Shown here in pieces: positions 22,513 to 31,203 of a DNA stretch of 64,000 nt (position 1 is the first letter of the stretch; every line of letters starts with the position of its first letter). This DNA is from Meiothermus sp. Pnk-1. GTDB taxonomy: Bacteria; Deinococcota; Deinococci; Deinococcales; Thermaceae. The position numbers and the translations under genes are program-made. The stretch is taken from NCBI RefSeq assembly GCF_003226535.1, contig NZ_QKOB01000002.1:186001-250000 (forward strand). Direction: 5' to 3'. The notes below the pieces were generated by a model, which made no database searches, was not told the origin of the DNA, and worked only from the letters and a program-made list of their open reading frames with translations.

Positions 22513-24609
22513 ATGCTGCCCTACGAAAATCGCTTGGTGCAGGGGTTCCTCGAGCGGATAGCTCCCCCCACGCCGGAGTTTTCCCCGGAAGAGCTGGCTA
22601 CCCTCGAGAGCTTCGCCCGGGCCTCGGGGATTCGCCCTGAAGGCCCCGGCGGGCCGCCGTTCAGCCTGGAAGGTCGGGAGTACATGCAACCGCTGTATGA
22701 CGAGCGGCGGGAGGATCCCTATTACCGGCTGGTGATCATGAAGTCGGCGCAGCTCGGCCTGACCATCCATGAACTCTACCGGGGGGCCTGGTTCACTGCC
22801 GATGCCCGGCGGCGGGTCAACGTGGGCTTTTTCTTCCCCTCGCAGAACGCGGTGTATGACCTATCGGCCTCCCGCTTCAAGCCGATGTTCCAGAATGCTA
22901 GCCGCATGATGCGCCTGGCCGATGCCGGGGGGCTAGCGCGGGTGGATGTGGTGCGCTTTGGGGTTTCGGTGATGCGCTTCCGTGGCATGAAGTCGGGAGT
23001 GAGCATGGATTCGGTGCCCCTCGATGCGCTCCTCTTCGATGAGGTGCGGCTGATGAGCCGTGCGGCTATCGAGCGGGTGCAAAAGCGCGTGCTCGAGTCC
23101 AAGCACGTATCCCCCACCGGCCTCAAGGGGATCATCCAGCTCGGGAGCACGGCGGGATTCCCGGATTCGGATATTCACGCCTACTTCCTGCAGTCCGATC
23201 AGCACTGGTTCATGACCCGCTGCCCGGGGCCGCTGTGCGAAAACCGTCACGGCTTCAACCTGGCTCAGGCCTGGGTGGATACCCAGGGGGCGGTGGTCAA
23301 CGCCAGCGATCCTGCCGATCTGCACTACCGCTGCCCGCGCTGTGGGCGGCGCATAGAACACGTCCTGGAGGGCGATTGGGAGCGGCTGGGGCCAGCCGAT
23401 GCGGAATGGCGGGGCTACCAGATGAACCGTACCCTCAAGGGGCCGCGGGAGCTGCCCCAGCTATGGCGCAACTTCCAGACCATGGTAGTGGGTGGAGTCA
23501 ACCCGGCGGAGTTCTACAACTCCGACCTGGGCCTGCCCCACAAAGACCCCAATGCGGTGATCGTCACCGCGGCGGTATTCAACGAGGGGAAACAGGTGGA
23601 TCCCGACTACCACTGGCCGCTCGAGCCCGAACGGCCTCCCAGGGCCGCCGCGCGGGCCTTCGGCATAGACCAAAAGCCGGGGCAAAAGCACGTCCTCATC
23701 GCAGAGTGGGGGCCTAACGGGCGTATCTATCCGGTACACCTGGAGATAGTGGAAGAGGAAGGGGTGGATGAGCGGGGCAAGGATCGGGCGGTAGAGCGTA
23801 CTGTAGCCATCCTGCGGCAATGGAATGTGGATGTGGGGGTGGTGGACGCCGAGCCGTCGTTTGATTACGCCCTCGGGGTAGCCCAGCGGATGCCCAGGGG
23901 AGCGGTATGGCTGGCGGATTATCTCGACGACCGCGACCAGCCCCTAGAGTGGAGCGACCAGCGCGGGAGTGAGAAAATTAGCCTCTCCAAGCGGGAAGCC
24001 AAGTACGAGTACTGGGTCAAGATCGACCGCTACAAGCACCTGCTGCAGGCGTTCACCCTTTTCCGGCATCATCGGGTGGCGGTGCCGGTGGACCTCGAGC
24101 GCAAGGGACAAGAGCTATGGGTAGACGGCACCCGGAAATGGGTATCCCTGGGAGATGAATGGCGGCGGCACATGGGGAACATCGCCCGCACCTCGCTCCC
24201 CCGCCGCCGCAAACATCCCGAGACCGGCGAGATCATCGATGAGGGCAAGTTCAGCTACACCTTCCGGCACCTCTCGGTTGAGCCCGACTTTGCCCACGCC
24301 TGGGGCTTTTGTGTGGCCGCCCTGATGCGGGACGCGGGGTCAACCCAGATGGTTCCTACTACCCCTCCTCCTACCCACCGCACCGGAACCCTGCAAGACC
24401 AGCTCCCCGAGGCGCTGCGCCCGGTAGCCCTGGCCAAGAAGGTGGACAAGACCTGCTCGAGCTGTCAGTTTTTCACGCCCAATCCGAATGGGCAGGGCCT
24501 GGGGCGGTGCGAGAGCCCCACCCTGCGGCGGGCAATGGGGATCCCTGTTGAGGGCGTGCTATCCACCGCCCCCACCCACAGCAACTGCGCGCATTGGAAA
24601 AAGCGCTAG
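22513..24609 (+). CDS. phage terminase large subunit (GpA family)
   Basis: A 698-residue GpA-type large terminase. The ATPase part has IMKSAQLGLTIHE (Walker A-like, near residue 78) and LDALLFDEVRLMS (Walker B with catalytic acid, near 178), plus the adenine/coupling block GIIQLGSTAGFPDSDIH. A CPRCGRRIEH zinc pair lies near 277. The nuclease part has FGIDQKPGQKHVL and VGVVDAEPSFDYALGVA with the RNase H-like aspartates. It packages DNA into the prohead. The C-terminal 50 residues add a cluster CSSCQFF...GRCESP...NCAHW. The stop overlaps the convergent methylase gene by 4 bp. Confidence 0.92.
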   Translation: MLPYENRLVQGFLERIAPPTPEFSPEELATLESFARASGIRPEGPGGPPFSLEGREYMQPLYDERREDPYYRLVIMKSAQLGLTIHELYRGAWFTADARRRVNVGFFFPSQNAVYDLSASRFKPMFQNASRMMRLADAGGLARVDVVRFGVSVMRFRGMKSGVSMDSVPLDALLFDEVRLMSRAAIERVQKRVLESKHVSPTGLKGIIQLGSTAGFPDSDIHAYFLQSDQHWFMTRCPGPLCENRHGFNLAQAWVDTQGAVVNASDPADLHYRCPRCGRRIEHVLEGDWERLGPADAEWRGYQMNRTLKGPRELPQLWRNFQTMVVGGVNPAEFYNSDLGLPHKDPNAVIVTAAVFNEGKQVDPDYHWPLEPERPPRAAARAFGIDQKPGQKHVLIAEWGPNGRIYPVHLEIVEEEGVDERGKDRAVERTVAILRQWNVDVGVVDAEPSFDYALGVAQRMPRGAVWLADYLDDRDQPLEWSDQRGSEKISLSKREAKYEYWVKIDRYKHLLQAFTLFRHHRVAVPVDLERKGQELWVDGTRKWVSLGDEWRRHMGNIARTSLPRRRKHPETGEIIDEGKFSYTFRHLSVEPDFAHAWGFCVAALMRDAGSTQMVPTTPPPTHRTGTLQDQLPEALRPVALAKKVDKTCSSCQFFTPNPNGQGLGRCESPTLRRAMGIPVEGVLSTAPTHSNCAHWKKR

Positions 24610-25559
24610 GGCCCGCGGGCGAAATCGAAAAGGGTTAAGCTCCGGGTGACGTTGCTCCAGATCGCCTCGAAGCGGGGGACTTTAGCTAGAGCCGCCCCCT
24701 CGCCGCGCAACATTGAACCGCGAATCCGCCCAGCGGCATGGGATGCGGTGGGGATGACGATCTTGTGCCATCCGGCATCCTCCAAGGGCTTGTAGATGGG
24801 GTGGTCGTAGCCAGACAACACTGCCTTGCCCTGGATATTGAGCAAAAGCTGCACCAGGGCTTGGTGGTGCTCGTCGTCGGCTTCGTGGGCGTAGCCGCCA
24901 TGATTTCTCGTTTGAAGCACATACGGCGGGTCAATGTAAAATAAAGTATTTGGCGTGTCCCAGTAGCGGATGCACTCCAGGGCGTCTATGGAGTCTATTT
25001 GCACCCGCATGAGCCGGTCGTGCCAGGAGGCGAGGAGCTTGAGCCGCCCCCGCCATCTATTTGTTGTTTCAGCCATGCCCCGATTCGATGCGGTGAGCAC
25101 CCGGCTCCAATTGCCCTCGCAGGTCGCTTCGCCACTGAATCCCTGGTTCTGCGCCACAAAGAACGCCCAGGCCCGGTCCAGGTCGGAAGCGCTGGGATCT
25201 TGCAGGATCGCCAGAGCCCGGCGGAACTCCGCCCTGGAGTAGGGGGTCCAGACAAGGCGGTGGGCCAATTCCTCGAATTTGGCCCGGTCCTGCAGCACCC
25301 GGAATAGGGTGACGATGCGGTCGTCGAGGTCGTTGAGGACCTCGACCGGATAGGGCTCGGTCAGGTGCCAGAACACCGAGGCCGCCCCGGCGTAGGGTTC
25401 GACGTAGGTGGTGGCCTTGGGGAGCAAAGGGATGATGCGCTGAGCTAGATTCCCCTTGCCGCCGAACCATCGGAAAGGGGCCATCGCTCGGCTAGGCGGA
25501 GGGATCGCTTCGAGTATTTCGTCTATAGAGATAGCGCTTTCTTCCATGTTATGCCTCAA
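24606..25559 (-). CDS. dam: DNA adenine methylase, D12 class (Dam-like)
   Basis: A 317-residue alpha-class N6-adenine methyltransferase. The SAM motif is FRWFGGKGNLAQRI (F-x-G-x-K), followed by YVEPYAGAASVFWHL (motif I region), a helical target-recognition part and the catalytic LFYIDPPYVLQ. FDFARGP closes the fold. It may protect phage DNA from host restriction or mark it. Recognition sequence unknown; GATC is the common one for the family. It overlaps the IscB fusion stop by 4 bp, in a leftward accessory cluster. Confidence 0.92.
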   Translation of the reverse strand: MRHNMEESAISIDEILEAIPPPSRAMAPFRWFGGKGNLAQRIIPLLPKATTYVEPYAGAASVFWHLTEPYPVEVLNDLDDRIVTLFRVLQDRAKFEELAHRLVWTPYSRAEFRRALAILQDPSASDLDRAWAFFVAQNQGFSGEATCEGNWSRVLTASNRGMAETTNRWRGRLKLLASWHDRLMRVQIDSIDALECIRYWDTPNTLFYIDPPYVLQTRNHGGYAHEADDEHHQALVQLLLNIQGKAVLSGYDHPIYKPLEDAGWHKIVIPTASHAAGRIRGSMLRGEGAALAKVPRFEAIWSNVTRSLTLFDFARGP

Positions 25560-26512
25560 TATCCCTCTGCATTACCCGACTCCTTTTTGCGGAAATACTG
25601 AGCATACATCCGCTCCCACTCATCGAGCGGGACGAACCGCTGGCCGTCGTCGGTCCATTCCCACCACCCCTCAACCGCTAACGCCAGGTCGCGCAGCTTC
25701 CGAACCGTATCCAGGGCTATAGGCCCCATCCCCCACTGCAAAGGTTGGGGATATTGCTGAATGGCTTTCCATAGCGCCACTTCTGTTCCGCTCATCCATC
25801 CTGCGGCCCAGTGGTCCTCAGAGGCTTCGGACATAAGTTCAAACAGATAGTCCATCGCCGCTTCTCTAAGGATGCGCTGCCTTTCCTCTTCGAGGGGCAC
25901 ATTCTCCTTCCCGCAGTAAGCGCACCGGCGCCCGAACTTCTCCAGCAGATACTCCCGGACCTCATAGCCGTAAAGTTCGCCCCGCTGGTATTCGACGCCG
26001 CTGATCTCAGGATTCTGGAGCGCCTGCGTATCGAAGCGAACCAACTCCATCGAAATGGCTTCGACGGGGCAGAGACGAAGCAGCCGTTTGACCCAGGTCT
26101 CGATGTTGGCTACCCGACTTGCCAGGGAGGGCGGGAGCCACCCGGACGGGCGGCGTCGGTTGTTAAAGCGGGCCTTGCGGTAGCGAGTCTTCCTGCTCCT
26201 TCGTGCCCTGCGAAGCTGCCGCCGGGCCAGAAGTCGCTCACGGATCTGTTGGCCCCGATGAGTCAGTTCTGCCGCCCACACGACCCGACCAGTAACCTCG
26301 TTGACAACGGCAATTCCCGTCACCTTGGAGCCGGGGTCAATCTTGACGCGATGGGCATGAGTGGTAGAGTCGGCAACCCTCCGCTCCTTCAGAATGATGG
26401 TGAACGGATACCTACGGAACACAGCCGCTTTCCCTGCCTTCAAGAGCTTCCGTGCCCTGGCAGGGTGGCAGGGATCAAGCGGCTTTCGATTGCTGTCAAG
26501 CACAAACACCAT
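25556..26512 (-). CDS. iscB: truncated IscB fused in frame to a phage protein C-terminus
   Basis: Residues 1-208 are IscB: MVFVLDSNRKPLDPCHPARARKLL (PLMP-type start), RuvC-I KIDPGSKVTGIAVV with its Asp, an Arg-rich bridge helix (RRQLRRARRSRKTRYRKARF), RuvC-II AISMELVRFD with its Glu, and the beginning of the HNH domain, CAYCGKENVPLE. There the homology stops; the HNH catalytic His, second zinc pair and RuvC-III are missing. The remaining 110 residues (LMSEASEDHWAAGWMSG, VEGWWEWTDDG) look like the C-terminus of an ordinary phage protein. IscB proteins are omega-RNA-guided nickases/nucleases and Cas9 ancestors; this copy should not cut. Start ATG 26512 follows the omega-RNA; a longer frame to 26719 runs through it. 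Confidence 0.85.
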   Translation of the reverse strand: MVFVLDSNRKPLDPCHPARARKLLKAGKAAVFRRYPFTIILKERRVADSTTHAHRVKIDPGSKVTGIAVVNEVTGRVVWAAELTHRGQQIRERLLARRQLRRARRSRKTRYRKARFNNRRRPSGWLPPSLASRVANIETWVKRLLRLCPVEAISMELVRFDTQALQNPEISGVEYQRGELYGYEVREYLLEKFGRRCAYCGKENVPLEEERQRILREAAMDYLFELMSEASEDHWAAGWMSGTEVALWKAIQQYPQPLQWGMGPIALDTVRKLRDLALAVEGWWEWTDDGQRFVPLDEWERMYAQYFRKKESGNAEGY

Positions 26513-26764
26513 ACCAGAGCACCTCCTTACGGAGCAAACTCGCCTTTCGGCGGTAACGTTGGCCTCGCCAATGTCTGCCAGGCTTGTCACGCCGTCAACC
26601 TTCGCCCTGTACCCCACACAGGACAGCATGATCGACGACGGCAGTTGCCACAGGCTGGCCTCGCACCTGTGGGTGCCATGACCCGGCAAACGTAGCCCCA
26701 AAGGGCTTAGGCTGGTCACGAACGAGGGCTACAAGCCCCCGCCTTCAGGCGTGGGGTTCGTGAC
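25889..26764 (-). mobile_element. remnant of an IS200/IS605-type element carrying iscB
   Basis: The end at 26734-26764 carries a 31-nt hairpin segment matching 24 of 31 positions of the TnpB element end at 55070-55100, including a compensated stem pair. The other end is lost: IscB coding sequence stops at about 25889, joined to unrelated phage coding sequence. No tnpA is present. Confidence 0.6.
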
Positions 26765-26780
26765 AATTGGCCTGTCCCCT
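26513..26780 (-). ncRNA. omega-RNA scaffold and guide region of the IscB element
   Basis: The 250 nt upstream of iscB contain no gene of their own but strong structure. The minus-strand GTCACGAAC (26756-26764) pairs with GTTCGTGAC (26715-26723), enclosing a CCCCACGCC-TGAA-GGCGGGGG hairpin, as in IscB guide RNAs. In IscB systems the guide is the flanking DNA just outside the element, here 26765 and upward, which overlaps the last codons of the PP-loop gene. Transcript ends are not determined. Confidence 0.65.
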
Positions 26781-27747
26781 ATTCGCAAAGCCCGTAGGTG
26801 CTTGAGCAGGCCGGAGCTTCTGGATCGAAGGCGAATAGCTCGTACTGCGTTCCCCCACGGCCGGTTTTGGCCCACTCCACCACGGTTTTTATGCCGTGGG
26901 TGCGGTAGTGGATCTCGCCGTCGGGCTCGGCCACGTAGAAGAACGTGGCCGAGCCCTCCTTGCGGGCCACACCCGAGACCAGCCGTTCCCACTCCGCGAT
27001 TCGCTCGATATGCTCCGGCCAGCGCCGGGCGATCTCGCGGATTTCCTGCTTGTTGGCGTGGATGCAGGGCATGCACCCTACCCGCCTCATGCCCTGGAGG
27101 TACAAAGGATTGGGCTTCACGCCATGTTTTTTCAGCATGGCGAAGACATCTTCTACCGTCCAGTCCAGCAATGGACGGTAATAAAAAAGCCCCGGTCCAC
27201 CCTCTATATCCCCTATTTCAGCCTCCCACTCGGGTAGTTTGGCTCTTCGGCGGCTCTCCTGCCGCCTGACTCCTATCCAGGAGACCACCCGTGGCAGTGG
27301 CTGCTGTTCTAGCAGAGGCCGGTAGATATGCTCGTAGACGGGCTTCAGCTTCAGTTCCCGAGTACAGAATTGGGCGTGGGCGGAAGGGAAGCGGCCTTTT
27401 AACATACACAAATCCAGAAATGGGACCCCTGTCGGCTGAAGCAGAGCCAGCGCCCGCTCTCGATCTTCTTCAGGCCATTTACAGCGTTCGGAGCGCAGAA
27501 ACTCCCGTCGCCGCTCGAACTCCTGTCTGAAATCCGCCCTCACCGTGCGAATCGGGTATACCTGCTCGCTCAGGTACTCGATGTACTCGTAGGTGGCGGG
27601 GTGCTCGTGACCGGTGTCGGCAAAAACCGCTACTAGATTGGACGCTCCTCGCTCCAAGGCCAGCAGCAACAGCGCCGTAGAGTCTTTGCCCCCGGAAACC
27701 GAAACTATGTTGTAGGTATCGAGGATTTCTCCCTTCAAGCCAATCAC
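26779..27747 (-). CDS. PAPS reductase-like PP-loop ATPase (DndC-like)
   Basis: A 322-residue PP-loop enzyme. The nucleotide loop is IVSVSGGKDSTALLLLAL (residues 14-31), followed by VAVFADTGHEHPATYEYI. Cysteines appear as FLDLCMLKGRFP, AQFCTRELKLKPVYEHI, then GCMPCIHANKQEI, four in the arrangement that can hold an iron-sulfur cluster in DndC-type proteins. WIGVRRQESRRRAKLPEWE is a family motif. Members adenylate or transfer sulfur; in DndC this leads to phosphorothioate DNA. Whether this phage protein modifies DNA, tRNA or nucleotides is open. Overlaps the dNMP kinase gene by 4 bp. Confidence 0.82.
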   Translation of the reverse strand: MIGLKGEILDTYNIVSVSGGKDSTALLLLALERGASNLVAVFADTGHEHPATYEYIEYLSEQVYPIRTVRADFRQEFERRREFLRSERCKWPEEDRERALALLQPTGVPFLDLCMLKGRFPSAHAQFCTRELKLKPVYEHIYRPLLEQQPLPRVVSWIGVRRQESRRRAKLPEWEAEIGDIEGGPGLFYYRPLLDWTVEDVFAMLKKHGVKPNPLYLQGMRRVGCMPCIHANKQEIREIARRWPEHIERIAEWERLVSGVARKEGSATFFYVAEPDGEIHYRTHGIKTVVEWAKTGRGGTQYELFAFDPEAPACSSTYGLCE

Positions 27748-28607
27748 GCATCCCCCGCAAATACGAACACCCCCGGCTGATCGGGGTCTCGCCGGTATAA
27801 CCAGGCCCCCTCTCCCGGGGGCAGGGCGATTTCGCGTACGTCGTCTGGGGCAAAGGCGCTGGTGTTGTGCAGCGGCCCCCCGCGCAGCTCAATGGCCCTG
27901 GCCCAGCCAGCCCGGGCCTGCCAGGCCCGATCTGGCGGGGGGTCCTCCGCCAACAACCGCTGGCCCATTTCGCGTAGCTCGAGCAGATTGTTAGCCTCCA
28001 AGCTAACGTCGGGGCGTATCTCCTCCACCCCCTGCTCGCTAGCGTGTTGGCCCGCCTCGCCCTCGAGCGCGCGGCCAGGCTTCACTACCCGTACCACCAG
28101 GGCAATCCCGGAAGGTGGGAGCAGCCCCCCGACCTCCCAGGGGGTGAGCAGATCCCGCTGAATGCGCTCGCTGAAAGCCTTCCCGCTCGCCGCCAACTCT
28201 TCATACATACGGCGGATGGTCTGGGCCTCCCCGCGTAGCGCCGCGGCCTCGTTGGGGAATCGGCAATCGGTGATGGCTACTTTTTCCCCGGCCTGCACCA
28301 AACGCTTGATCTCCTGTAGGGCCAGCCACACCCAGTAAAAGGGGTCTAGCCCCTCGCGTACCTGTTCGGTGCCGATCTGTTGCAAGGCCCGGCGGGCCTC
28401 GAGGGTCTTGGTCGCCCCAAACGCCTGATAGTAGCGCTCGGCGGCGGCCAGGGGAGATGCGTCCTCAGCGGCTAAGCGCTGCAGATACAAAGCCTTGACC
28501 GGATCGGCCAGGGCAACCCGGTAATATCCCCGAGGGGCCAAAACCAGCCGATATAGCGAGTCTTTCCCGTGGCCAGCCCGGCCAGTAATAGCGACGATGG
28601 GCTTCAT
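27744..28607 (-). CDS. deoxynucleoside monophosphate kinase-like protein
   Basis: A 287-residue protein with an N-terminal P-loop, VAITGRAGHGKDSLYRLV (residues 5-22), then YYRVALADPVKALYL, and VAITDCRFPNEAAAL, the LID/Walker-B region of phage T4 gp1-type dNMP kinases. These raise dNMPs to dNDPs for phage DNA synthesis and can accept modified nucleotides. Residues beyond 215 form an added C-terminal part (WLYRRDPDQPGVFVFAGDA). The ATG at 28607 follows GGGAGG and was preferred over 28643, which would lie inside the upstream gene. Confidence 0.75.
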   Translation of the reverse strand: MKPIVAITGRAGHGKDSLYRLVLAPRGYYRVALADPVKALYLQRLAAEDASPLAAAERYYQAFGATKTLEARRALQQIGTEQVREGLDPFYWVWLALQEIKRLVQAGEKVAITDCRFPNEAAALRGEAQTIRRMYEELAASGKAFSERIQRDLLTPWEVGGLLPPSGIALVVRVVKPGRALEGEAGQHASEQGVEEIRPDVSLEANNLLELREMGQRLLAEDPPPDRAWQARAGWARAIELRGGPLHNTSAFAPDDVREIALPPGEGAWLYRRDPDQPGVFVFAGDA

Positions 28608-29098
28608 GCGTCCTCCCCCTTGATTGCTAGGCGCTCGCGCCAATCCGGGGTAAGCGGCTTGGGCAGGACTCCCTGCTCCTGCAAAAAGCTGATCCGCCCG
28701 GCGTACCAGCCCGCTAGCCAGCCGGGTTGGGCCTCCGTCAGCACCGCCGGGGGGTTTTCCCCGGCAAAGCCTGCCGTGAAGCCAGCCTCGATCTCTTCCT
28801 CGGGGGCATCGGGCCAGCCGCCCTCGAGCGCGGGCCGCACCCGCTCCAACTCGGCCAGCTCGTCCTGTAGCACCCGCAGAGCGTGCTTGGCTCGGGCTAC
28901 CAGGGCGTGCAGTTCACGCTCGGCCTTCTCCCGGGTCGGCCAGAGGTTGCCGCTCAACCACTCGAGCGACCCTTCCTGGCCCTGAGCCCCTAGCATCCGG
29001 GCTACCCGAAAGGCTTTGGCCTTGCCGCGCCGCACCTTGACGATGGCCAGCCCGTGCCGGAGGGTTACCAAACGTGGGGCAGAGAATGAAGCTTCCAT
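28604..29098 (-). CDS. phage hypothetical protein
   Basis: A 164-residue protein, not recognised. A small basic beta part (LVTLRHGLAIVKVRRGKAKAFRVARML) is followed by a helix-rich acidic part with coiled-coil potential (TREKAERELHALVARAKHALRVLQDELAELERV). Lies between the dNMP kinase and HAD genes with ATGA overlap, so part of the same operon. Confidence 0.6.
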   Translation of the reverse strand: MEASFSAPRLVTLRHGLAIVKVRRGKAKAFRVARMLGAQGQEGSLEWLSGNLWPTREKAERELHALVARAKHALRVLQDELAELERVRPALEGGWPDAPEEEIEAGFTAGFAGENPPAVLTEAQPGWLAGWYAGRISFLQEQGVLPKPLTPDWRERLAIKGEDA

Positions 29099-29101
29099 GT
29101 C

Positions 29102-29701
29102 TTACTCCTTTCCCAGGGGGATCGCCTCGAGCAACGCCAGCACCTCCCCCAGGTGGTGTATGCGGATCACCCGTGGCCCCGAGTAGTGCTGGTTGTAGCT
29201 GCGCCGCAAGAGGAATACCTCGAGCCCATCGGCGCTGATCTGCTCAGCCTCGTTAGGGGAGTCCTCCACGATGATCGAAGCCCCCAGGCGGCGTATCCAG
29301 GGGGCCTTGCCCTCTGGCCCGGCAAAGCACACCTCTTTGCGGGGGAACTCCCACCAATCCAACCACTCGTACGTAGCCCGGCTCACCGTAACCGGGCGGC
29401 GGGTCACATATCCCCGCAAGAGTCCCCGGCGCTCGAGTTCCTGGGCTACCTCTACCGCCTGTGGGTAGGGATAGGCCCGGGAGTACACGCCGCGATAGTC
29501 GGTGGCGTAGGCGTGCCGGATCACCCGCTCCGCCTCTTTCCGTAGCGCCGCGGGAAAGTACTGCGTAAGGTCGTAGTGGGGTCCTTCTAGCTCGAGGTTG
29601 AGCAGGCCAAACTCTTCCCGCAGCACATCCTGCAGGGTTTCCAGGGTGTTGGCGATGACCCCATCCACATCGAGGGCCACCGCGAGGCTTGGAGAATCCA
29701 T
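29102..29701 (-). CDS. HAD superfamily phosphatase (5'(3')-deoxyribonucleotidase type)
   Basis: A 199-residue HAD protein. Motif I is VALDVDGVIANTLE (nucleophile Asp at residue 10), motif II is the YVTRRPVT segment, and the acidic motif IV is ASIIVEDSPNEAEQI. Size and the DVDGVIANT form fit phage nucleotidases that act on dNMPs. With the dNMP kinase two genes away, a nucleotide-pool role is likely. The ATG at 29701 starts 3 nt after the stop of a 49-codon membrane-protein gene. Confidence 0.8.
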   Translation of the reverse strand: MDSPSLAVALDVDGVIANTLETLQDVLREEFGLLNLELEGPHYDLTQYFPAALRKEAERVIRHAYATDYRGVYSRAYPYPQAVEVAQELERRGLLRGYVTRRPVTVSRATYEWLDWWEFPRKEVCFAGPEGKAPWIRRLGASIIVEDSPNEAEQISADGLEVFLLRRSYNQHYSGPRVIRIHHLGEVLALLEAIPLGKE

Positions 29702-29703
29702 GT

Positions 29704-29853
29704 CTACTCCATGACTTCGGCTACCCATGCCGCAAGCAACAACAGGATGCCGAGGCCCAACGGATCGAGGGTCCTCAGCGCGATGCACACCAGGAAAATC
29801 AGCCCCGCAGCGGAAGCAGCCAGTATTTTGAGGGTTTTGAGGGATATTTCCAT
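29704..29853 (-). CDS. 49-residue membrane protein
   Basis: A short gene read directly from the complement: ATG at 29853, stop TAG at 29704-29706. The product is a basic start (MEISLKTLK) followed by two hydrophobic stretches, ILAASAAGLIFLVCIAL and LGLGILLLLAAWVAEV, joined by a RTLDP turn: a helical hairpin. A GAGG site precedes it and a sigma70-type promoter lies about 25 nt upstream. No family recognised; possible small holin-like or regulatory membrane protein. Confidence 0.6.
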   Translation of the reverse strand: MEISLKTLKILAASAAGLIFLVCIALRTLDPLGLGILLLLAAWVAEVME

Positions 29854-29872
29854 GGGCAGACCTCACTGACTA

Positions 29873-29900
29873 TTATTACATGGTAGTCGCTATAGGACAA
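29873..29900 (-). promoter_or_regulatory. leftward promoter before the nucleotide-metabolism operon
   Basis: Minus-strand TTGTCC (29900-29895), 16-bp spacer, TAATAA (29878-29873). It overlaps the 3' end of the metallophosphoesterase gene. The core ATGTAATAATAG resembles the promoter at 16910-16938. Confidence 0.6.
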
Positions 29901-31203
29901 CCCCTTCTCGCTCGAGCGCGGCCCGATAGTGACGCCCAAATCCCGGCGGGGCATCCTGCAGTTTCAGGCTGTACAGGGCGGTGCGGCCGTAGCGGGGGTG
30001 GATGCGGATGAGCTGCTGCATCGGCTCGGCGGGCGAGTAGTTGGCCATGAAGGAATAGTTGTCTACCCCGGGGAAGGCCCCATTGAAAATGACCTCTCCC
30101 AGGCCGTGGGGTAGCTGCATCCCCCGGTGCTTGTCGCCAAACAGGTAAAACGATGGGGGGCGTAGGTGGCCGCGCACGAACAGTTGGGTCTGGGTGTTGA
30201 TCTGGCGGGCGATGGCGTGGGCCGGGATCCCCATGGCCCGGTCGCCCCCCTTGAGATGGTCGCCGTGGCCCGCGTGAAATACCCAGCCCTGCACCTCGAA
30301 TACCGCGTAGGGCTGGCGGTTCAGATTCCAGAGGATATTGGGCACATCCCGGGTGAGCATGCGCAGCGCTTGATAGACAAACCAATCCAGGTTCGAGTAG
30401 CGGTTGACCGTGGGCATCTTGCGCTGATTGGCCCAGCGCGGATGGTTGCCCACTACCCCGTACACCTCGATATCCGGCACCAGCGATGCCAGGTTGCGCA
30501 AAAATTGCGCAATGGCATGGGCGGCGATCAGCCATTGATCAGCCAGCACCACCACCTGATCGGCTTCGTTGGCGTGATCGAGATCGCCGTGAATGATATC
30601 GCCCAGCAGCACCACTACCAGCCGGTCTACCGGGCTGGTGGTGTGGTGCTCGAGGTACGAGGCCACCGATTGCTCGAGAAAGGCCAGTCGGTCCAAGAAC
30701 ACGTTCAGGTCATAGCGACCAAAACCTAGGGTCTGATCGGCGCTCACCACCTGCCCTACGTGCGCGTCAGACAGCAACAGCACGTAGGACTCGGGGGTCT
30801 GGCCGCGGGGGCGGGGGGGAACCCGGCCTGCGCCTAAGGGGGAGTAACTTTTGGGGGCGATGGCTTCAATGCGCCGGGCCAGGGCCTCCACCAGGCTCGC
30901 CTGCTCGAGGGCCTTGGCGTAGGCCTTGCTCAGGGCCTCGTTCTTCTCGCGCAGTTGCTCGAGTTCGTCCTCCCGGCGCCGTACCGCCCCCTCGAGGTCG
31001 TCGTCAAACCTGGGCAGGCGCTCGGGCTCTTGCTCCATCAGCGAGCGCACGTAGCGGATGGCGGTTTTGGCGTGATGATCGTTCAACCCAAGCTCGCGCA
31101 TCACCTCCCCGCGTCCCGCGGGTATATTGTTGTGAACCTTCCTGGACAGGATTTGTTGGATACGCTTTACGTCGGAATCGCTCAACCACTTGGGTTTCTT
31201 CAC
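29890..31203 (-). CDS. calcineurin-like metallophosphoesterase with N-terminal HTH and coiled coil
   Basis: About 437 residues. The first 60 (SDSDVKRIQQILSRKVHNN..VMRELGLNDHHAKTAIRYVR) look like an HTH; residues 70-115 are a coiled coil (LEQLREKNEALSKAYAKALEQ). The phosphoesterase part has the metal motifs in order: LLLSDAHVG, VVLLGDIIHG, VYGVVGNHPRWA, VFHAGHGDHL and FVRGHLRPP. Phage enzymes of this type can be nucleases or phosphatases acting on DNA ends. The GTG at 31203 has GAGG 6 nt upstream; a TTG at 31209 is the alternative. Confidence 0.8.
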   Translation of the reverse strand: MKKPKWLSDSDVKRIQQILSRKVHNNIPAGRGEVMRELGLNDHHAKTAIRYVRSLMEQEPERLPRFDDDLEGAVRRREDELEQLREKNEALSKAYAKALEQASLVEALARRIEAIAPKSYSPLGAGRVPPRPRGQTPESYVLLLSDAHVGQVVSADQTLGFGRYDLNVFLDRLAFLEQSVASYLEHHTTSPVDRLVVVLLGDIIHGDLDHANEADQVVVLADQWLIAAHAIAQFLRNLASLVPDIEVYGVVGNHPRWANQRKMPTVNRYSNLDWFVYQALRMLTRDVPNILWNLNRQPYAVFEVQGWVFHAGHGDHLKGGDRAMGIPAHAIARQINTQTQLFVRGHLRPPSFYLFGDKHRGMQLPHGLGEVIFNGAFPGVDNYSFMANYSPAEPMQQLIRIHPRYGRTALYSLKLQDAPPGFGRHYRAALEREGVVL

